In this document: positions 37,663 through 50,448 of the stretch, piece after piece
Position numbering within the stretch: the first letter of the stretch is position 1
Layout of the letters: each line of letters starts with the position of its first letter
Source: Paramecium pentaurelia
Lineage: Eukaryota; Ciliophora; Oligohymenophorea; Peniculida; Parameciidae
Assembly (NCBI GenBank): GCA_905183005.1
Contig: CAJJDO010000044.1
Location: forward strand, 363,122 to 427,121
Direction: 5' to 3'
Length of the DNA: 64,000 bases
Position numbers and translations under genes: made by a program
The notes under the pieces: model-generated
What the model saw: the letters and a program-made list of their open reading frames with translations, nothing else
What the model was told of the DNA's origin: nothing
The model's database searches: none

Positions 37663-38829
37663 ATGAGAATAGTCCCTGTATTGACTCTTATCCTTGCAGT
37701 TGCAACTGCTAGAGTAGCAAAGACAGAAAGCCCAAAGGAAGTGTTGGCTTAAATTAATAAAGATTCATTTGGAAATTCAGTGTTGTCAGTCCTTCAACTC
37801 TAATTGGCCACAGGAGGACCTGTTGGTGAAATTCAAATTCTCTTAAACAATATTGCTTCCCAACTTAATGGAGATTAAAAGAAAGCTGATAAAGTTCATG
37901 AGAGTGATACAGTTGCTTTCGAAAAGGTAAGCATAATAATATTGTTTAGATCATTGCTGACTTAGAATAAGAAATTGCTTATCACTAAACCCAAATTGTT
38001 GCTCTTTCAAATTTGAGAGATTCAACAACAGAAGCTTTGGGTGAAGCTGAAGCTGAAGTCAGAGTTGTTACCTCAGATATTGCCAATAACGAGAAAAGCT
38101 TTGCTGATGAATCTGCTACAAGACAATCATAACATGAAACATGGGTTAGAAAAGATGCAGAACATGTTGATTAAATGGATGCCATTGATGAAGCTTCAAA
38201 GATTGTTTAACATTTATAAGCTGGTGTTGCCTTTGCTCAACTCAAAAGTAGATTCGAAAAAGTCTAAGCCAAATTATTGGAATCCAAACATGCTCTCTTC
38301 AAAGTATTAATATTTTCCTATATAAAATAGCCACTCATCAATGCATTGACATAATTAGCCTCCAAGGTTGATAACAAGAGCATCATCAAAATCTTAGAAC
38401 TCTTAGCATAAATCAGACAATAATTAGTTGCCAGCAGAGCTTCACTTCTTGCTACAGAAGAAAGATAAGCTGCCAATTGGGAAGTTTAAAGTGGTCACTT
38501 ATAAGAAGAACACAAGAGATTAGTTGAAAGAAAGGCATTCTTAGAAAATTCAATTGTCTAATTCAAAGTCACAATCTAAGAAGCTGTTGAAGACTTAGAA
38601 GATTAAACTGTATTAATTAAATCACTAATTTTAATAGTTATTCCTTGAAGATGCTGAAGATTCATTGGCCATTTAAGAAAGATGGGCTGCTGAATAAGAA
38701 TCATAATATGAAGCTCAAACTTTTGAAAGAGAATAACAATTAGAAGTTGTTGAGAGATTATAAGAAGTTCTCACCTAAAAGTTGAGCGCTGCTTCAGAAT
38801 TCCTCCAAATTAGAGAAGAGGTCTTTTGA
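37663..38829 (+). CDS. Trichocyst matrix protein (TMP precursor)
   Basis: 362 residues with three introns (23, 27 and 28 nt). It has a cleavable signal peptide (MRIVPVLTLILAVATARVA). After it come the TMP hallmarks: a propeptide with SVLQLQLATGGPVGEI and then long heptad-rich helices (ADLEQEIAYHQTQIVALSNL, RQQLVASRASLLATEERQAA). TMP precursors are cut into small acidic polypeptides that form the crystalline core of trichocysts, the ejectable secretory organelles of Paramecium. Codon usage is richer in GC and less biased to TAA than its neighbours, consistent with high expression. This is the strongest single taxonomic marker in the window. Confidence 0.94.
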
Positions 38830-39222
38830 TAATGAAGTTCAATATATCAATATCCAAATCTTCATAAAATCATTTTACATTTTTTTTTGATTTCTTTTTA
38901 AAAAAATTGTATTAGATAGTCTTTTTCTTTTAAGATGTTTAAGTATATATTTTAGAATATTACATATCAATTAAATATTATATAAATTGTAAATCATCCA
39001 TCTTTTAATATTAAATTATGAAAGAAATATTTTCAAAAATTATAAAAATCAATACATAATCAGTAATAATATATTACGTTTAAATGCAAGATAAAATAGA
39101 ATTTCTTATTAAAGAAAGAAGAGCAATTCTTTTTACATAAGTACATACAAAAGATTAATTTCTAAATTCTAATATACAGGCTATTTATATATATATAAAT
39201 TGCTGAAATTATAATTTTCTTA
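38830..39222. other. Intergenic, AT-rich
   Basis: 393 bp downstream of the trichocyst gene; nothing recognisable. Confidence 0.5.
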
Positions 39223-40985
39223 ATGAAATAAATTGACAAATACTCTTATAATCCAAAAGACCTGCTTGGGATGGGATCTACTGGAACAGTAAAATATTTA
39301 TTGTAGAATATAGGTTGTAAAAGCTATTGATGCTAAGAAGAATCAATATGCTTTAAGAATAATAAAAAAAAATAGTATAACAGACGATGAAGGTCTGTAA
39401 TGTGCATTGTTAGATGAAATTAAATTAATGCAATAATTAAAACATCCAAAAATAGTTTAACTTGTTGAAGTAATACAAACAGATAATAATTATTATGTTG
39501 TTATGGAACTTTGTAAATAAGATCTACAAACTTATTTATAATAAGTTCATAAATTACCTGAATCTGAATGTATTAAACTTTTGATAGATATTCTGGAAGG
39601 ATTCACAGAATTAATAAACCATGGAATAATTCATAGAGGATTAAAATTGACAAATATTATGTTAACAGATAAAGGTTATAAATTGGCAGGTAAAAATAAT
39701 TAGTATATTGAGATTGTGGATTATCAAAATGTATGGAAAATTTCAAAACAGACTAATCACGTAAGGATGAAGATTTTAAGTTCCATTCTCCTTAAGTTTT
39801 GGCAAATAGTAAATATACTAGTAAATGTGATATTTGGTCAATTGGAATGATATTATACAATGTTTTATATGGATATACAGCATGGAGTGGTGCAAGGATA
39901 GAATAATTGTTGCATAATATAGAGCATAAATTGTTAGACTTTCCTGATGACTAAACATCAGTGAGTGATGATATGAAATAATTTATAGAAGGTTGTTTGA
40001 CAATGGAAGAAGCAGAAAGAATGAATTGGGATGAAGTATTTAAACATAAATTGGTTAAAGATAATTTTAAGAATTATCAAGCACATATAAAGGAAGAATA
40101 AATCAAGTTTTTAATGAATGAATTAAGATAGAAAATTATAAAGTAAAGTTTGAATATTCGTACTTTATTTTAAGAATTTGATGAAAATGGTGATCAAACA
40201 TTATAGTTTTCAGAATTAGTTCAATTATTGCATACAATTGATTAAACACTTAGTCGTTAAGATTGTTAAGTTATATTTAAGAAATTGGATTTAGATGGAG
40301 ATCATTCTGTATCATTAGAGGAATTTGAAAAATGGATAACAGATAATAATACAAAAATGGCAGTAATTTCTAAAGTTAAAGGTCGTTAAAATCAAAGAGT
40401 TGTGAGTAATAAATAGATACCATCATTAAAAAACATTTAAAATAATCCTGGAAAACAAAAAGATATGGATCCTAGAAATTAATATATGACATAATAACCA
40501 ATGTTAGGTTAATCTTAATCAACACCTCATATGAATTAAATGACAATTTAATCAAATATGTTTGATCCTGATATAACTATTTCAAAATTGTAATTAACAA
40601 TTTAAAGATTTAATATAAATGTTCATGATTTATTCTAAAAATTTGATTAAGACCTTGATGGACTTCTCAATTTTTAAGAATTTGCATAATTATTGATGTA
40701 AATAAATTAAAAAATCATTTTAGAAAAATACAAAGAAATGCATAACCTTAAGAATTGCATACAATATTCAAAATATTTGATTTAAATGATGATAATTTTA
40801 TCTCATTTATAGAATTTAGATAAATTTTGAATTTGTATCAAGAAAAAAATTAAAAACAAGAAGCCAAATTTTTCAATACTTATTAGGTTCCTTAATATAA
40901 AATTCAATAGGGTCCAATTTAGTAAATGGGAACTGTGGGTTAATTATACTAAACAAGAAATTAATTATATCCAGAAATGCTTTGA
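39223..40985 (+). CDS. CDPK-like pseudokinase with four EF-hands
   Basis: 562 residues with three introns (25, 23 and 26 nt). Architecture of a calcium-dependent protein kinase: kinase fold at residues about 10-285, then EF-hands near 303 (FDENGDQTLQF), 340 (LDLDGDHSVSLEEF), 456 (FDQDLDGLLNFQEF) and 493 (FDLNDDNFISFIEF). Three catalytic positions are lost: the VAIK lysine is Arg (YALRIIKK), the HRD aspartate is Gly (IIHRGLKLTN) and DFG is DCG. The glycine loop (GMGSTGT) is kept. The EF-hands keep acidic ligands, so it likely binds calcium and acts as a regulator or scaffold without phosphotransfer. Confidence 0.9.
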
Positions 40986-41039
40986 TAATAATATATTATA
41001 AATAAACTGAAAATTAATATTAAGAGTTATTATTAATAG

Positions 41040-42482
41040 TCATTAAATTTCATGTATAATATCTAATTTTTCCATTTGTAATATCTATCTTATTCTAAGT
41101 AAACCTTATCCATTAGATTCCTTCTTTTTAATTATATTTATTTCTTTATTCATTTGATTTTGAATTTTTTTCAATTTGATTAAGGGAGACTATTGAATTT
41201 CTTCATCGAAATCTTGTTTTAATTAATTAAGGGGAGATTTAGAATTATTGTTTGGACTTGGTTCCTATTATAAAACTGGACTCTTAGTCATAGTATTACT
41301 TCTCATATGAAGATTCCTGCTATAATATGTATTCTTATCTCCACCTTAAGAAATATCACAAATATCATCACTAGTTTTATAATTAATTTTGTTGATAAGT
41401 TCAGTACTATTAGGTGATATTGGATCAATCTATTAAAAATAAAGCCAAGGATGCTGTAAAGCCACTATAATGTGAATCTCTATAATATACATTACGCGGA
41501 TAATCTTTGAGTTGGATTAGGATCCAATAGTCGCTTAATCAAATCTCTAGCCAACAAGGAAATATTTTCATTGAGTTCAAAAGTACCTTTTAATATCTTT
41601 TCAATGGTTCCTAATACACTATCTTCAAAGAAAGGGAACTGACCAGTCAATATACGAAATAAGCAAACTCCTAGTGACCATAGATCTACTCTTTCATCAT
41701 AACCTCCACCAGTCAAGATTTCAGGAGCAGCATAATAAACATTTCCAGTTCTTGTCCACATATTTACATCCACAAATTCTCTTCCATTATATTTCTTGAA
41801 TCTTCTACTTACTCCAAAGTCTATGATTTTGATATCAAGTGACTTTTTGTTGATTAATACATTATCTGGTTTTAGATCTCTATGAGCTATCCCTCTTTCA
41901 TGGATATGCTAAAGAGCTAATAGAATATGTCTAATTAAAATCTTAGCTTATTCTTCCCTAATTGAAGTATATACAATTACGTTAATCTCTTGTGTTTTTT
42001 AATTACATCTTCCAAACTACGTAAATTTGAGTATTCCATTACTAAATATAAAGTTTCAGATTGTTCATCTATGTAACATTCATAGACTTTTATAATGAAT
42101 TCATGATCTAGTATTCTAGTATTTTTATATGCTTCAGTAAAAGTTTTAACAAGCTCAGGGTCTCCACTTCTTGAAATTTTGACTGCTACTTATTCACCAG
42201 TTTCAACTTTAATGGCTTTTCTCACTAATCCATGTGCTCCTTCCCCAATCATATTGCCTAATTGATACTTTGAATTAAAATTGATAGCAATAGTCTCTAT
42301 ATGTGGTAATGTTATTGATAGTTTATTTTCATCTTCTATCCTAATGGCTCTTAATTTAATTATAGAAATATTATATACCTTTTAGGTTATGTTTTAGGTT
42401 GTTCAATTTTCTTTTACATCTTAGGGAATAGCTATTATTGTAAGGCATTCCTTATTTTGGCTTAATTTTGCTTTTATTACAT
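41040..42482 (-). CDS. Ser/Thr protein kinase, CAMK/CDPK-like
   Basis: 454 residues with three introns (29, 23 and 26 nt). All catalytic motifs are present: GEGAHGLV, QVAVKI (VAIK Lys), HRDLKPDN, DFG, and an APE motif in YYAAPEIL. DERVDLWSLGV and the terminal HPWL are also typical of CAMK-type kinases. The C-terminal 120 residues are Ser/Asn/Lys-rich with no EF-hands. Start codon 20 bp from that of the divergent kinase at 42503; 3' end 54 bp from the convergent pseudokinase gene. Confidence 0.92.
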
Positions 42483-42502
42483 TCTTAATTTCTTTATATT
42501 AT

Positions 42503-44024
42503 ATGGGTTGTTGTATAACTAAATAAACTAAACATAAAAAGTATGCTAATGCAGGTTGTGATGAAAATCCAATTTAATAACCTGAAGAATCAAATTATTT
42601 TGAGGTTTGTTAAGAAGTTGTTATTCCTAAAGAATAAAAAATTGAGAAATAAGAATAAGAAAAATAGATCTCTTGGACAGAAGGGGAAATGATTGGATAA
42701 GGAGCATTTGGTAGAGTTATTTTAGGAATGAATAGAGTTAGTGGATAAATTATGGCTGTCAAATAAGTGTTTATTAAGAATGGTGATGAGAATGTAAATT
42801 CAAATGATTATTTTAGAAAGTATAATCTATCTAAAGAGAAATTGAAATTTTGAGTAAATTACAACATCCTCATATTGTACGTTATTATGGTTCAGAAACA
42901 AAAAATGACTAATTAAATATTTTCTTAGAATATGTTAGTGGTGGTTCTGTACTCACAATGATTAAAAGATTTGGCAAATTTAAGGAGTCTTTGATAAAAG
43001 TTTATTTGAAATAGATTCTATTAGGATTAAATTATCTACACACTAAAGGAGTTATTCATAGAGATATTAAAGGAGCCAATATATTAATTAATTAAAATGG
43101 ATAAGTGAAATTAGCAGGTATTTATTATATTATTATTATTATTGTAAAGATTTTGGAAGTGGTAAATAATTATCTGAAATTAAACATGATATTATTGGTT
43201 CTTTATGTGGTACTCCAAATTATATGGCACCAGAAGTTATTAATTAATAACATTATGGAAAGTATACTTAATTTATTATATTTTAAAATAGAAAAGCTGA
43301 TATTTGGAGTCTTGGTTGCACAATGATTGAAATGGCTACTGGAAATCCTCCATTTTATGAATTCAAGAATATTTATACAGTCATGGTTAAAATAAGTAAA
43401 TTAACTGAAACCATTCCTATTCCTGAAGAATTAAAATCTGAATAAGCTAGAGACTTTCTTAAAAGATGTATCTAATTGAATCCAGAAGAGAGATGGGAAG
43501 CAGAAGATCTACTTTAACATCCATTTTTAGTTTCTAAAGAATAAAGATATAGTGGAATTAATTCAGCTTAAGAGAAAAAGAATGTTTATATTACTGATGA
43601 TTTACTATTTTAATTACATTCAGAACTAATACCTAATAAAAATAAAAAACTATAGTTTTCATTTTAGTTAGATGATGAATCATAATCACAAAATGATAAT
43701 TAAAATTAAGATTAAGATATACCTTAATATTAAGAATAATAAGGATAGGGTTCATAAAGAGAAGAACCTATTACAAATATTATTAAAATAACAAATAATA
43801 ATAATTTGTAATCAGAATCTGATTAAGAACCTTATAAAGTTATTATTGAATAGAATTTTGATGATAGAATTGACTTATAAAAGTTTGATTCTAATTAATC
43901 ATGTTAAAAAAACTCAAAACTTATTATAAATAGACAATGCTCATTAAATTAAGCATTAGATTAGGTTTTAAATAATGCCTATGAATCATAATAATCGAAA
44001 TCACTTAATCCTCTAAAAAACTGA
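42503..44024 (+). CDS. MAPKKK-like (STE11/NPK1) protein kinase
   Basis: 478 residues with three introns (23, 32 and 30 nt). Begins MGCCITKQ, with myristoyl and palmitoyl signals, so membrane attached. Kinase motifs: GQGAFGRV, MAVKQV, YVSGGSVLTMI, HRDIKGANILI, a DFG split by an intron, GTPNYMAPEV, SLGCTMIEMATG, HPFL. The HRDIKGAN and GGSV wording is characteristic of MEKK/NPK1 kinases at the top of MAP-kinase cascades. The C-terminal 170 residues are Gln/Asn/Asp-rich and probably disordered. Confidence 0.92.
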
Positions 44025-44318
44025 TTTCAACTTTATTGATTTTTATATTTATGTTATAAAATTATCAATTCTAAAGATTTGATTAAACATACTTTATTAA
44101 TTTAAATTTCTAAATTCCAGTCAGATATTTATTTGAATCAAATAAAAAGTTTTTTATTTCTTTATAAAAATTTTGATTATCAATTGATTAGATCACATTT
44201 CTTATCTTAATACAAGAAATAAAGTTACTAATTATATATTTAAAAAATTTACTTTCATTTCTTATAATATTTTTATAATTCTTGCTTTGTATTAAGTAAA
44301 ATAATTAACTCTAGATCA

Positions 44319-45571
44319 ATGAAGAGACTTTTTAATTTAACAATTGAGAGGATGAAGGTATGTTTTAAAACTTGTCTGGAAGTTATTTAATCCATTTTAT
44401 TAAAATAAAATAAATGCAAGGCTTCTTAGTAGAATGTAAGGAAATTAGTAGAGATTATTCTTATGACTGGGTATAAGGTAATGCAGAATTAGTAGCAATC
44501 GAAAAAGGAATTTCAATTTTACACTTCAGTTAAGAATTATAAAAAAGAGATTTAGAGATGGAATTCAGAGTATTGTTTAGTTTCTATAAAGTTATTACGT
44601 AGATTAACAGAAACTTAATATCATAATGAAAATTTATTTGACTTTCATCCTGATATACAGAAACTAAATCGATATAATAACATTATACCATGTATATAAA
44701 TTAATGATAAATTAGTCAAGCATTCAATAGTAAAATTAAGGAGTGAAGGAGATGAAGAAGAAAATTTAAAGGAATGCTATATTAATGCTAATTTTATAAA
44801 TGTAATTGATAGGTTTGTTTAAATTAGTTAATAAATGGAAAAGAGAGAATGATTGTAGCTACATAGGGTCCTTTAATTTAAACATTTGGTCACTTTTGGA
44901 AGATGATTGTTTAGGAAAATATGAGTATGATAGTCATGTTGTGCAATTTGAGAGAGAACCAAAGAGTTAGTAAATTTATATTATTTAGGCATAATGCGAA
45001 TAATATTGGCCTAGAAATGTTGGTGAAACAATGATATGTGGAAATATTTAAATATATCTATAAAGTTAAGAAGATCTTGGAAATAATATTACTAAAAGAG
45101 TTTTGAAAGTTACATAAGAAGGAGAAGAAAGGAATGTTATTTAAATTTAATGGAGTGGATGGCCAGATTAAGGAGTTCCTTCTCCAAGTGATTTTGATGT
45201 GATCAAAGAATTATTAAATATGATAATTGAAAAGTTGTTAGTAGATTAAAAAGTAGTTTTTCATTGCAGGTATTAAAGATTTAATTATTAATTTAGTGCT
45301 GGAGTTGGAAGAACTGGAACTTTGATAGCATTATCAAATTTAATGATATTACTTAAAGCATATAAATAATATATTGGTGATGATTATTAAAGTAATTATT
45401 CATCATTTATTTTAAGAATTGGAAGAAAATCCAGAACTTTATAGACTTTCTATATTTGGAATTGTGCGTAGATTGAGAGAACAAAGATGGGGCATGGTTC
45501 ATACTTCAGAATAATATTCCTATATATATAAATTTATTGATGAAGCTATAAGATATTTGTTTAACAATTGA
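44319..45571 (+). CDS. Classical protein tyrosine phosphatase
   Basis: 383 residues with four introns (26, 23, 27 and 25 nt; one has a GTT donor). PTP landmarks in order: YINANFI, IVATQGPL, WSGWPDQGVP (WPD loop with the general acid Asp), the signature HCSAGVGRTG with Cys at about residue 300 (the intron falls between HC and SAG), and the Q-loop EQYSYIYKFI. All residues for catalysis are present. The first 110 residues are a helical extension without signal peptide, so it is an intracellular enzyme. Confidence 0.93.
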
Positions 45572-45631
45572 TAATGATCATTAATAAATAGTATTATAAA
45601 ATTAAAAATAATTTGTTTTGACAAATATTCA

Positions 45632-46871
45632 TCAACTGAATATTTTAGTTCTAAATTTTGTTTCGCTTACTTTATGTATTTACTCATATTTTTTATCCAA
45701 TTCAGCATGTTTTATATATGAATTTGGATGAACAATATTATCAGATAAGTATGAATAATTATTTGTTGTAGTAAAATTACTAATTCGACTCGAATATTTA
45801 TTTTAATTTATTTGATGAGGTTTCATTATTTCGCTTTTTGAAGATAATTGCATTGTTGATTATGATTGAAATAAGGGAACTTTCAAATGTGCTTTAGCTG
45901 TATTATTATATTATGAGATGATATCACCTGCTGATGATTTATTTGATTCAAATAAATATTATCTGTTTTTCATATAAGAACTTTTATTTTAAGATGATGA
46001 GTTCTAATAATTACTTAAATATGAACTAGATGAAGTATTAATAAGAGGTTTGCTTACATTTTTGGGAGTAAGAGTCATAATTTAAGATACAGTAGCTGAT
46101 ATTTTTTAAGCGGATTCTCCTGTCAAAGCCTAGAGTTGTTAAGACCAGATATTTAGCAATCCAGCCTTTTTCCTTAGAAAAGCTATACAAGATAAGGCTA
46201 ATATAGTTTAATCGTTTGAAAAATATACTTGATCATCTACTTATTTAATTGATTTTACCTCTAATCACAGAATAAGCAGCTTCTATATATTTGTTTTCAA
46301 CTTCATTCACATAGTTATTGATTTATTTTTCATTTAAATCTCTAAGCTTAATATGAGTTATTTATTAATCTTTATTTTCCTTTTATTATGGTGGTTGGGA
46401 GAGACTGTCATCATCATCTATGACACCAAAAGAAAGCAAAGATTCTATTCTATCAAGAAGAGTAATTCTCTATAATTTCCAATTTAAAGATTCAATTAAA
46501 GCTTTTTCAGCATTACAAAATTCCTATGTTGTAAAGTTATTGATTTCAGGATGAGAAGTCATTGAAGAATATCGTTTAAGTTTACTAATGAAAGGGATTC
46601 TTTCATCAAGTTCTTATGCTTTAGCTGCCAACATCAGAGCAGCAGCAGCATATAAGAAAATCTAATTTTCATTCACATTAACTTTATTGAAAAAGTGGTC
46701 GATATATGTAATAGCCAAAAAAGCAGTATTAGTACTTAAGTTTAATCTTTCAGAAGCTTATTCCAAGAAATCTATTATTGGTAACCTAGCTATTTAGTGT
46801 TAAGCTATTGTCAGTGGAGCCAAGATGTTGGACAAAATCTTTAAGGGATTGAAGAAGGTGTTGTACTTCAT
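45632..46871 (-). CDS. Cyclin
   Basis: 405 residues with one 22-nt intron. The cyclin box spans about residues 25-160: LPIIDFLEQASERLNLS, AFLAITYIDHFF (the MRAILIDW-like helix region), YAAAALMLAAKAQE (the core helix-3 Lys region), and FCNAEKALIESLNWKL. A second, shorter cyclin fold follows. The last 180 residues are a Ser/Asn-rich tail. It is not clearly an A/B or D type; closest in feel to protist and G1-type cyclins. The minus-strand gene ends 60 bp from the phosphatase gene. Confidence 0.88.
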
Positions 46872-47084
46872 TTTGATTGTTTTGTAGACTCTTGTGGTTG
46901 ACTTTAATTTAAAACAACTAGATTACATTATTGATAAATATGCCACATTATTGACAAATCAATTTTTCTGAATGAATCTACCTTGTAGTATGATTGCAAC
47001 CAAATATCTCCAAGTATTATGCATCATAATTATACTCTTGTTATTCTGTCTAACTCATATACGTTAGATTTTATTTTTAATTAA

Positions 47085-48694
47085 ATGGATAATGTCAACT
47101 CAAATTCTCGTAGATTACCACCTTTAGAATAAGACAACCAAAACTTTAGGGCTATGTCATAATAAAGGAATACAATAAAATAATAGATGATAAGTAGTAA
47201 CAACTTTGAACCGAAGACAAGTTTACAAAATAAAAAAACTGGTCCTGCACCTATTGAATAATTAGATAATTTTATCTGTTATTTTTGTGGAGGTCAAGAT
47301 TGTAAAAAGGAATAAGCTATTTCAAATAAAAATAAAAATGCTATAGATGGATTGCATTCAGATTGGATAACTGATGACATATTGGCTATGTAAAGACTAA
47401 GTATGAGATTAATGCCAATAGTTATACCTTAATTCTAATAGTAAAGTGATTATCATATAAAGACATAACATCGGAGCAGTTATAAATTTGTAATAATAAG
47501 GAGAACATGCTTAATGTGGACCTGGTATAATACCTGGTATTGGATTTTCATATAATCCTGAATCATTATAATCAGGTATTTTAAATCTAATTAATAGCTA
47601 AGATCAATTTCTTCAATTATGGTTGGGAAGATATGACTGCTGATACTACATTTGAAAATCTCCTAAAAATATGTTCAGCATTTGATCTTATGTAAAAGAA
47701 AGGAAAGAAAGTTGCTGTACATTGTCATGCTGGTACAGGTAGAACAGGAGTGGCAATAGTGGCATGGCTAATTTATGGAGAAAGAATGTCAGCTGATGAT
47801 GCTATAAGATTATTCTAATCTAGAAGAAGAGATTCTTTGGGTAAAGGTGCTTAAAAGGATTTATTGAAAGCATTTGAGAAATGTATATAAATATCATAAA
47901 TGATAGTCTTATAGAATAGAAAATGGTATAATTATACAAAAATATCTGGATTAATCAATGATGATATTGTTTAATAATAAAACTAATATGTAGTTAATGA
48001 ATTAAAGAACAAAACAAAGTTGATTCCTGCACCTCTTTATGTTATATTCAACCGATTTTTGTTATTATTGGAAGATTAATTACTAACATCAAAATAGATA
48101 TTATAAGCATTTATTGGAGATCCATAAAATATACAACCTGTAAATAAAGAAGAATTGTAAAATCTATAAAAATAATTTGATGTCCACAATTTTCGAATAG
48201 GACATGTAACTGATATGAGGTTACTTGCTTAATTATTATTTGTTTATTTTGATTTTTTGCCTTGGCAATGTGTTTCAGATAAATTTGCATTAGAAATTAA
48301 GCAAAATTTAAATGTAAAGCAGATTTTAGAAATTTTAAAAGTGTGTTTTAAAGATTTAGAAATAGGATCATTCTATATATTAAAGACAGTAGTTTAATTT
48401 GCTGTTTAATTAAAAATTGCAGATCCTTAAATTGATTTAAAAATATTTTTCTATCGCTTTTCAATATCTTTATTATAAAAATAACGATATCTTGATGATC
48501 ATTTTATTGGACATTCACTTGTGAGAACAAATAAAATAGAGATTGTATAAATTGTGTATTTATAATAATTTTTGTAAAAATGGCATGATGAAATATTAAA
48601 TTTAAATGAAAAAATTGTAATAATTTTGTATGAATATATATAGTTTGAAGAGAATTAGTTATCAAAAGATTTTAGAGAATTAAAAGGTGTGTGA
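47085..48694 (+). CDS. PTPDC1: PTPDC1-type dual-specificity phosphatase
   Basis: 521 residues with two 22-nt introns. It has the family's Cys-rich lead (FICYFCGGQDC), then WITDDILAMQR, IGAVINLQQQGEHAQCG, FNYGWEDM and the CX5R signature HCHAGTGRTG (Cys at about 198), with general acid region intact. This order is diagnostic of PTPDC1, a phosphatase linked to centrosomes and ciliary length, which makes sense in a ciliate. The C-terminal 270 residues are a helical domain without known motif, with LPWQCVSDKFALEIK as a visible landmark. Confidence 0.9.
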
Positions 48695-48716
48695 AAAAAT
48701 TAATTTTATATGTTTA

Positions 48717-50448
48717 TCATACAATTAATTCAGTTTCCTTAAGCAAAGGTTTCTTTTAACTTTTTATTGTAAATTTAAACTCACTTTCATTTGTCTCTGT
48801 GCTAGCAGCACTCTTTATTAATTTTAATTACTATTCTGCACTAGCCTTTCTTGATTAAATTCTATTTATTCCTTATCTTTCTAAATATCTTTCATAAGTT
48901 GTTTGTCCTTTAATTAAATTATAAATTTGTATTGTAAATAATAACCTAAATCAAATAATTTATTACATCACAGGCAAAATAAATAAGCAACCAAAAATCA
49001 TAGTATAATAAAATGTAATCCATTAAAGCACATAACCTAATTCAATTTATTCCTACTCTTTTTACAAATTCAAAACTAATTTAATTTTACTTATTTTTAC
49101 TTTAACATTAGACTACTATCTAAAAAACCATACTGATAATTAATGAAAATAGAAATGCTAAAAAGATATACTGATTCTTTTCTCCTATACAATTAGATAG
49201 CCAAGGACAATGATGGTCATATTTATAAACGCACTTCAAACATATTTCACAATGTCTTGATCTAGGTGGTTTTACATCTGAACAATCTGGGCAGATTTAA
49301 TCTACTGAATAAACATCTAATAGATCCTTATAAATGTTAAATCACCCTACCATTAAGGTTTTATTTGAGTGTGGTACAAAGCCTGGATTTCTTTTAACAA
49401 GAACCCAAGTTAATAGAAGAGTTATACTACATGCAGTGATGTACAAAGCTTAAAAGGATTCTAAATCTTGTTATAATTATTAGATATATGATACTAGGTA
49501 AAGTAAATGAAATAGTCATAAGAAATGAACTGCAATATAGAGATAGATATATAGTCATAGATGTGTAGTTTTTTTCAACTTTTGAATCTGGCTATCTCAA
49601 ACCACATCTTTCAGCTATACCCATTTTATTTTCCTATAATTTTGTTATAATAGTTTACTATCATTGTTTAAATAGATTTAAATTTAGATTCTATAGCTAA
49701 ATCAAGTGCAGTTTTTCCATTCTTATCTTTAATTTTTCTATCTATTCCTTTGATTAATAATTTTCTCACAATTCTAGAATGTCCTTATTAGGTTGCTACA
49801 TGTAAAGCAGTATGACCTTTATCTTTTGTCTGAGCATTCAATTTTGCACCCCAAGGAATTAGAAAATTAACCATTTATTAAGAACCTAAAAAGGAAGCAC
49901 AAATCAAAGGAGTTTAATGATTATAATCTAATATATCAATTGGAATATTTTGATTAATCCAAAATAACTAAATATTAATAGATTATACACTAGCTTTCAC
50001 ATGATCTCCTTAAACAGACATATGTAGAACAGACAATCCAACAGTATTCTTAATATTTGAATTAGCTCCAATTTAAAGTAATAACTTTATGATTTCCTAA
50101 AGATATTCTCTTAATATATATACTAGATTTCCTTTAAAGGATGCCATATGTAAAGGAGTAAATCCATCCTTATTCTATAAATTAATGAATTCGATCATTT
50201 GAGTTTAATTTATTAGATTAGAATTTCTACAATAAGTCAATGTGAGTTCAATTAGTTTTATATTGTTGTGGAGACAAGCCAAATGTAAAACTTTTGGATT
50301 TCTTATCACTATATTACCAATTACCTGTAAATTATTTTTGGGTTTGAAATTTATGTATAGGTATGTTTAGATCAGCCTTAAGGACTTCTTCTATTTACTT
50401 ATCATGATTATCATGATATAATTTAAGAATTTCTTTCTGTTTCTCCAT
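48717..50448 (-). CDS. Ankyrin-DHHC palmitoyltransferase (AKR1/ZDHHC17-like)
   Basis: 512 residues with eight introns (21-28 nt), the most in the window. The N-terminal half has about five ankyrin repeats (DGFTPLHMASFKGN, GHTALHVATQQGHSRIVRKL, NGKTALDLAIESK). Then come TM segments, the zinc-binding CRD ending KYDHHCPWLSNCIG with the catalytic DHHC, further TM helices and the TTxE motif (GQTTYERYL). The ankyrin and DHHC halves are joined in frame by a 25-nt intron; without it they look like two genes. It transfers palmitate to cysteines of membrane proteins; several MGC-type candidate substrates lie in this window. Confidence 0.92.

Noticed and set aside
49622..49624. Met start of a separate DHHC gene (MGIAERCG)
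   Set aside because: The codons just before it are in phase with the ankyrin exon after removing a 25-nt intron, so this Met is internal.
50320..50345. A 16-nt intron in the ankyrin-DHHC gene
   Set aside because: A normal 22-nt intron slightly upstream gives the same frame and a better protein, so no ultra-short intron is needed.
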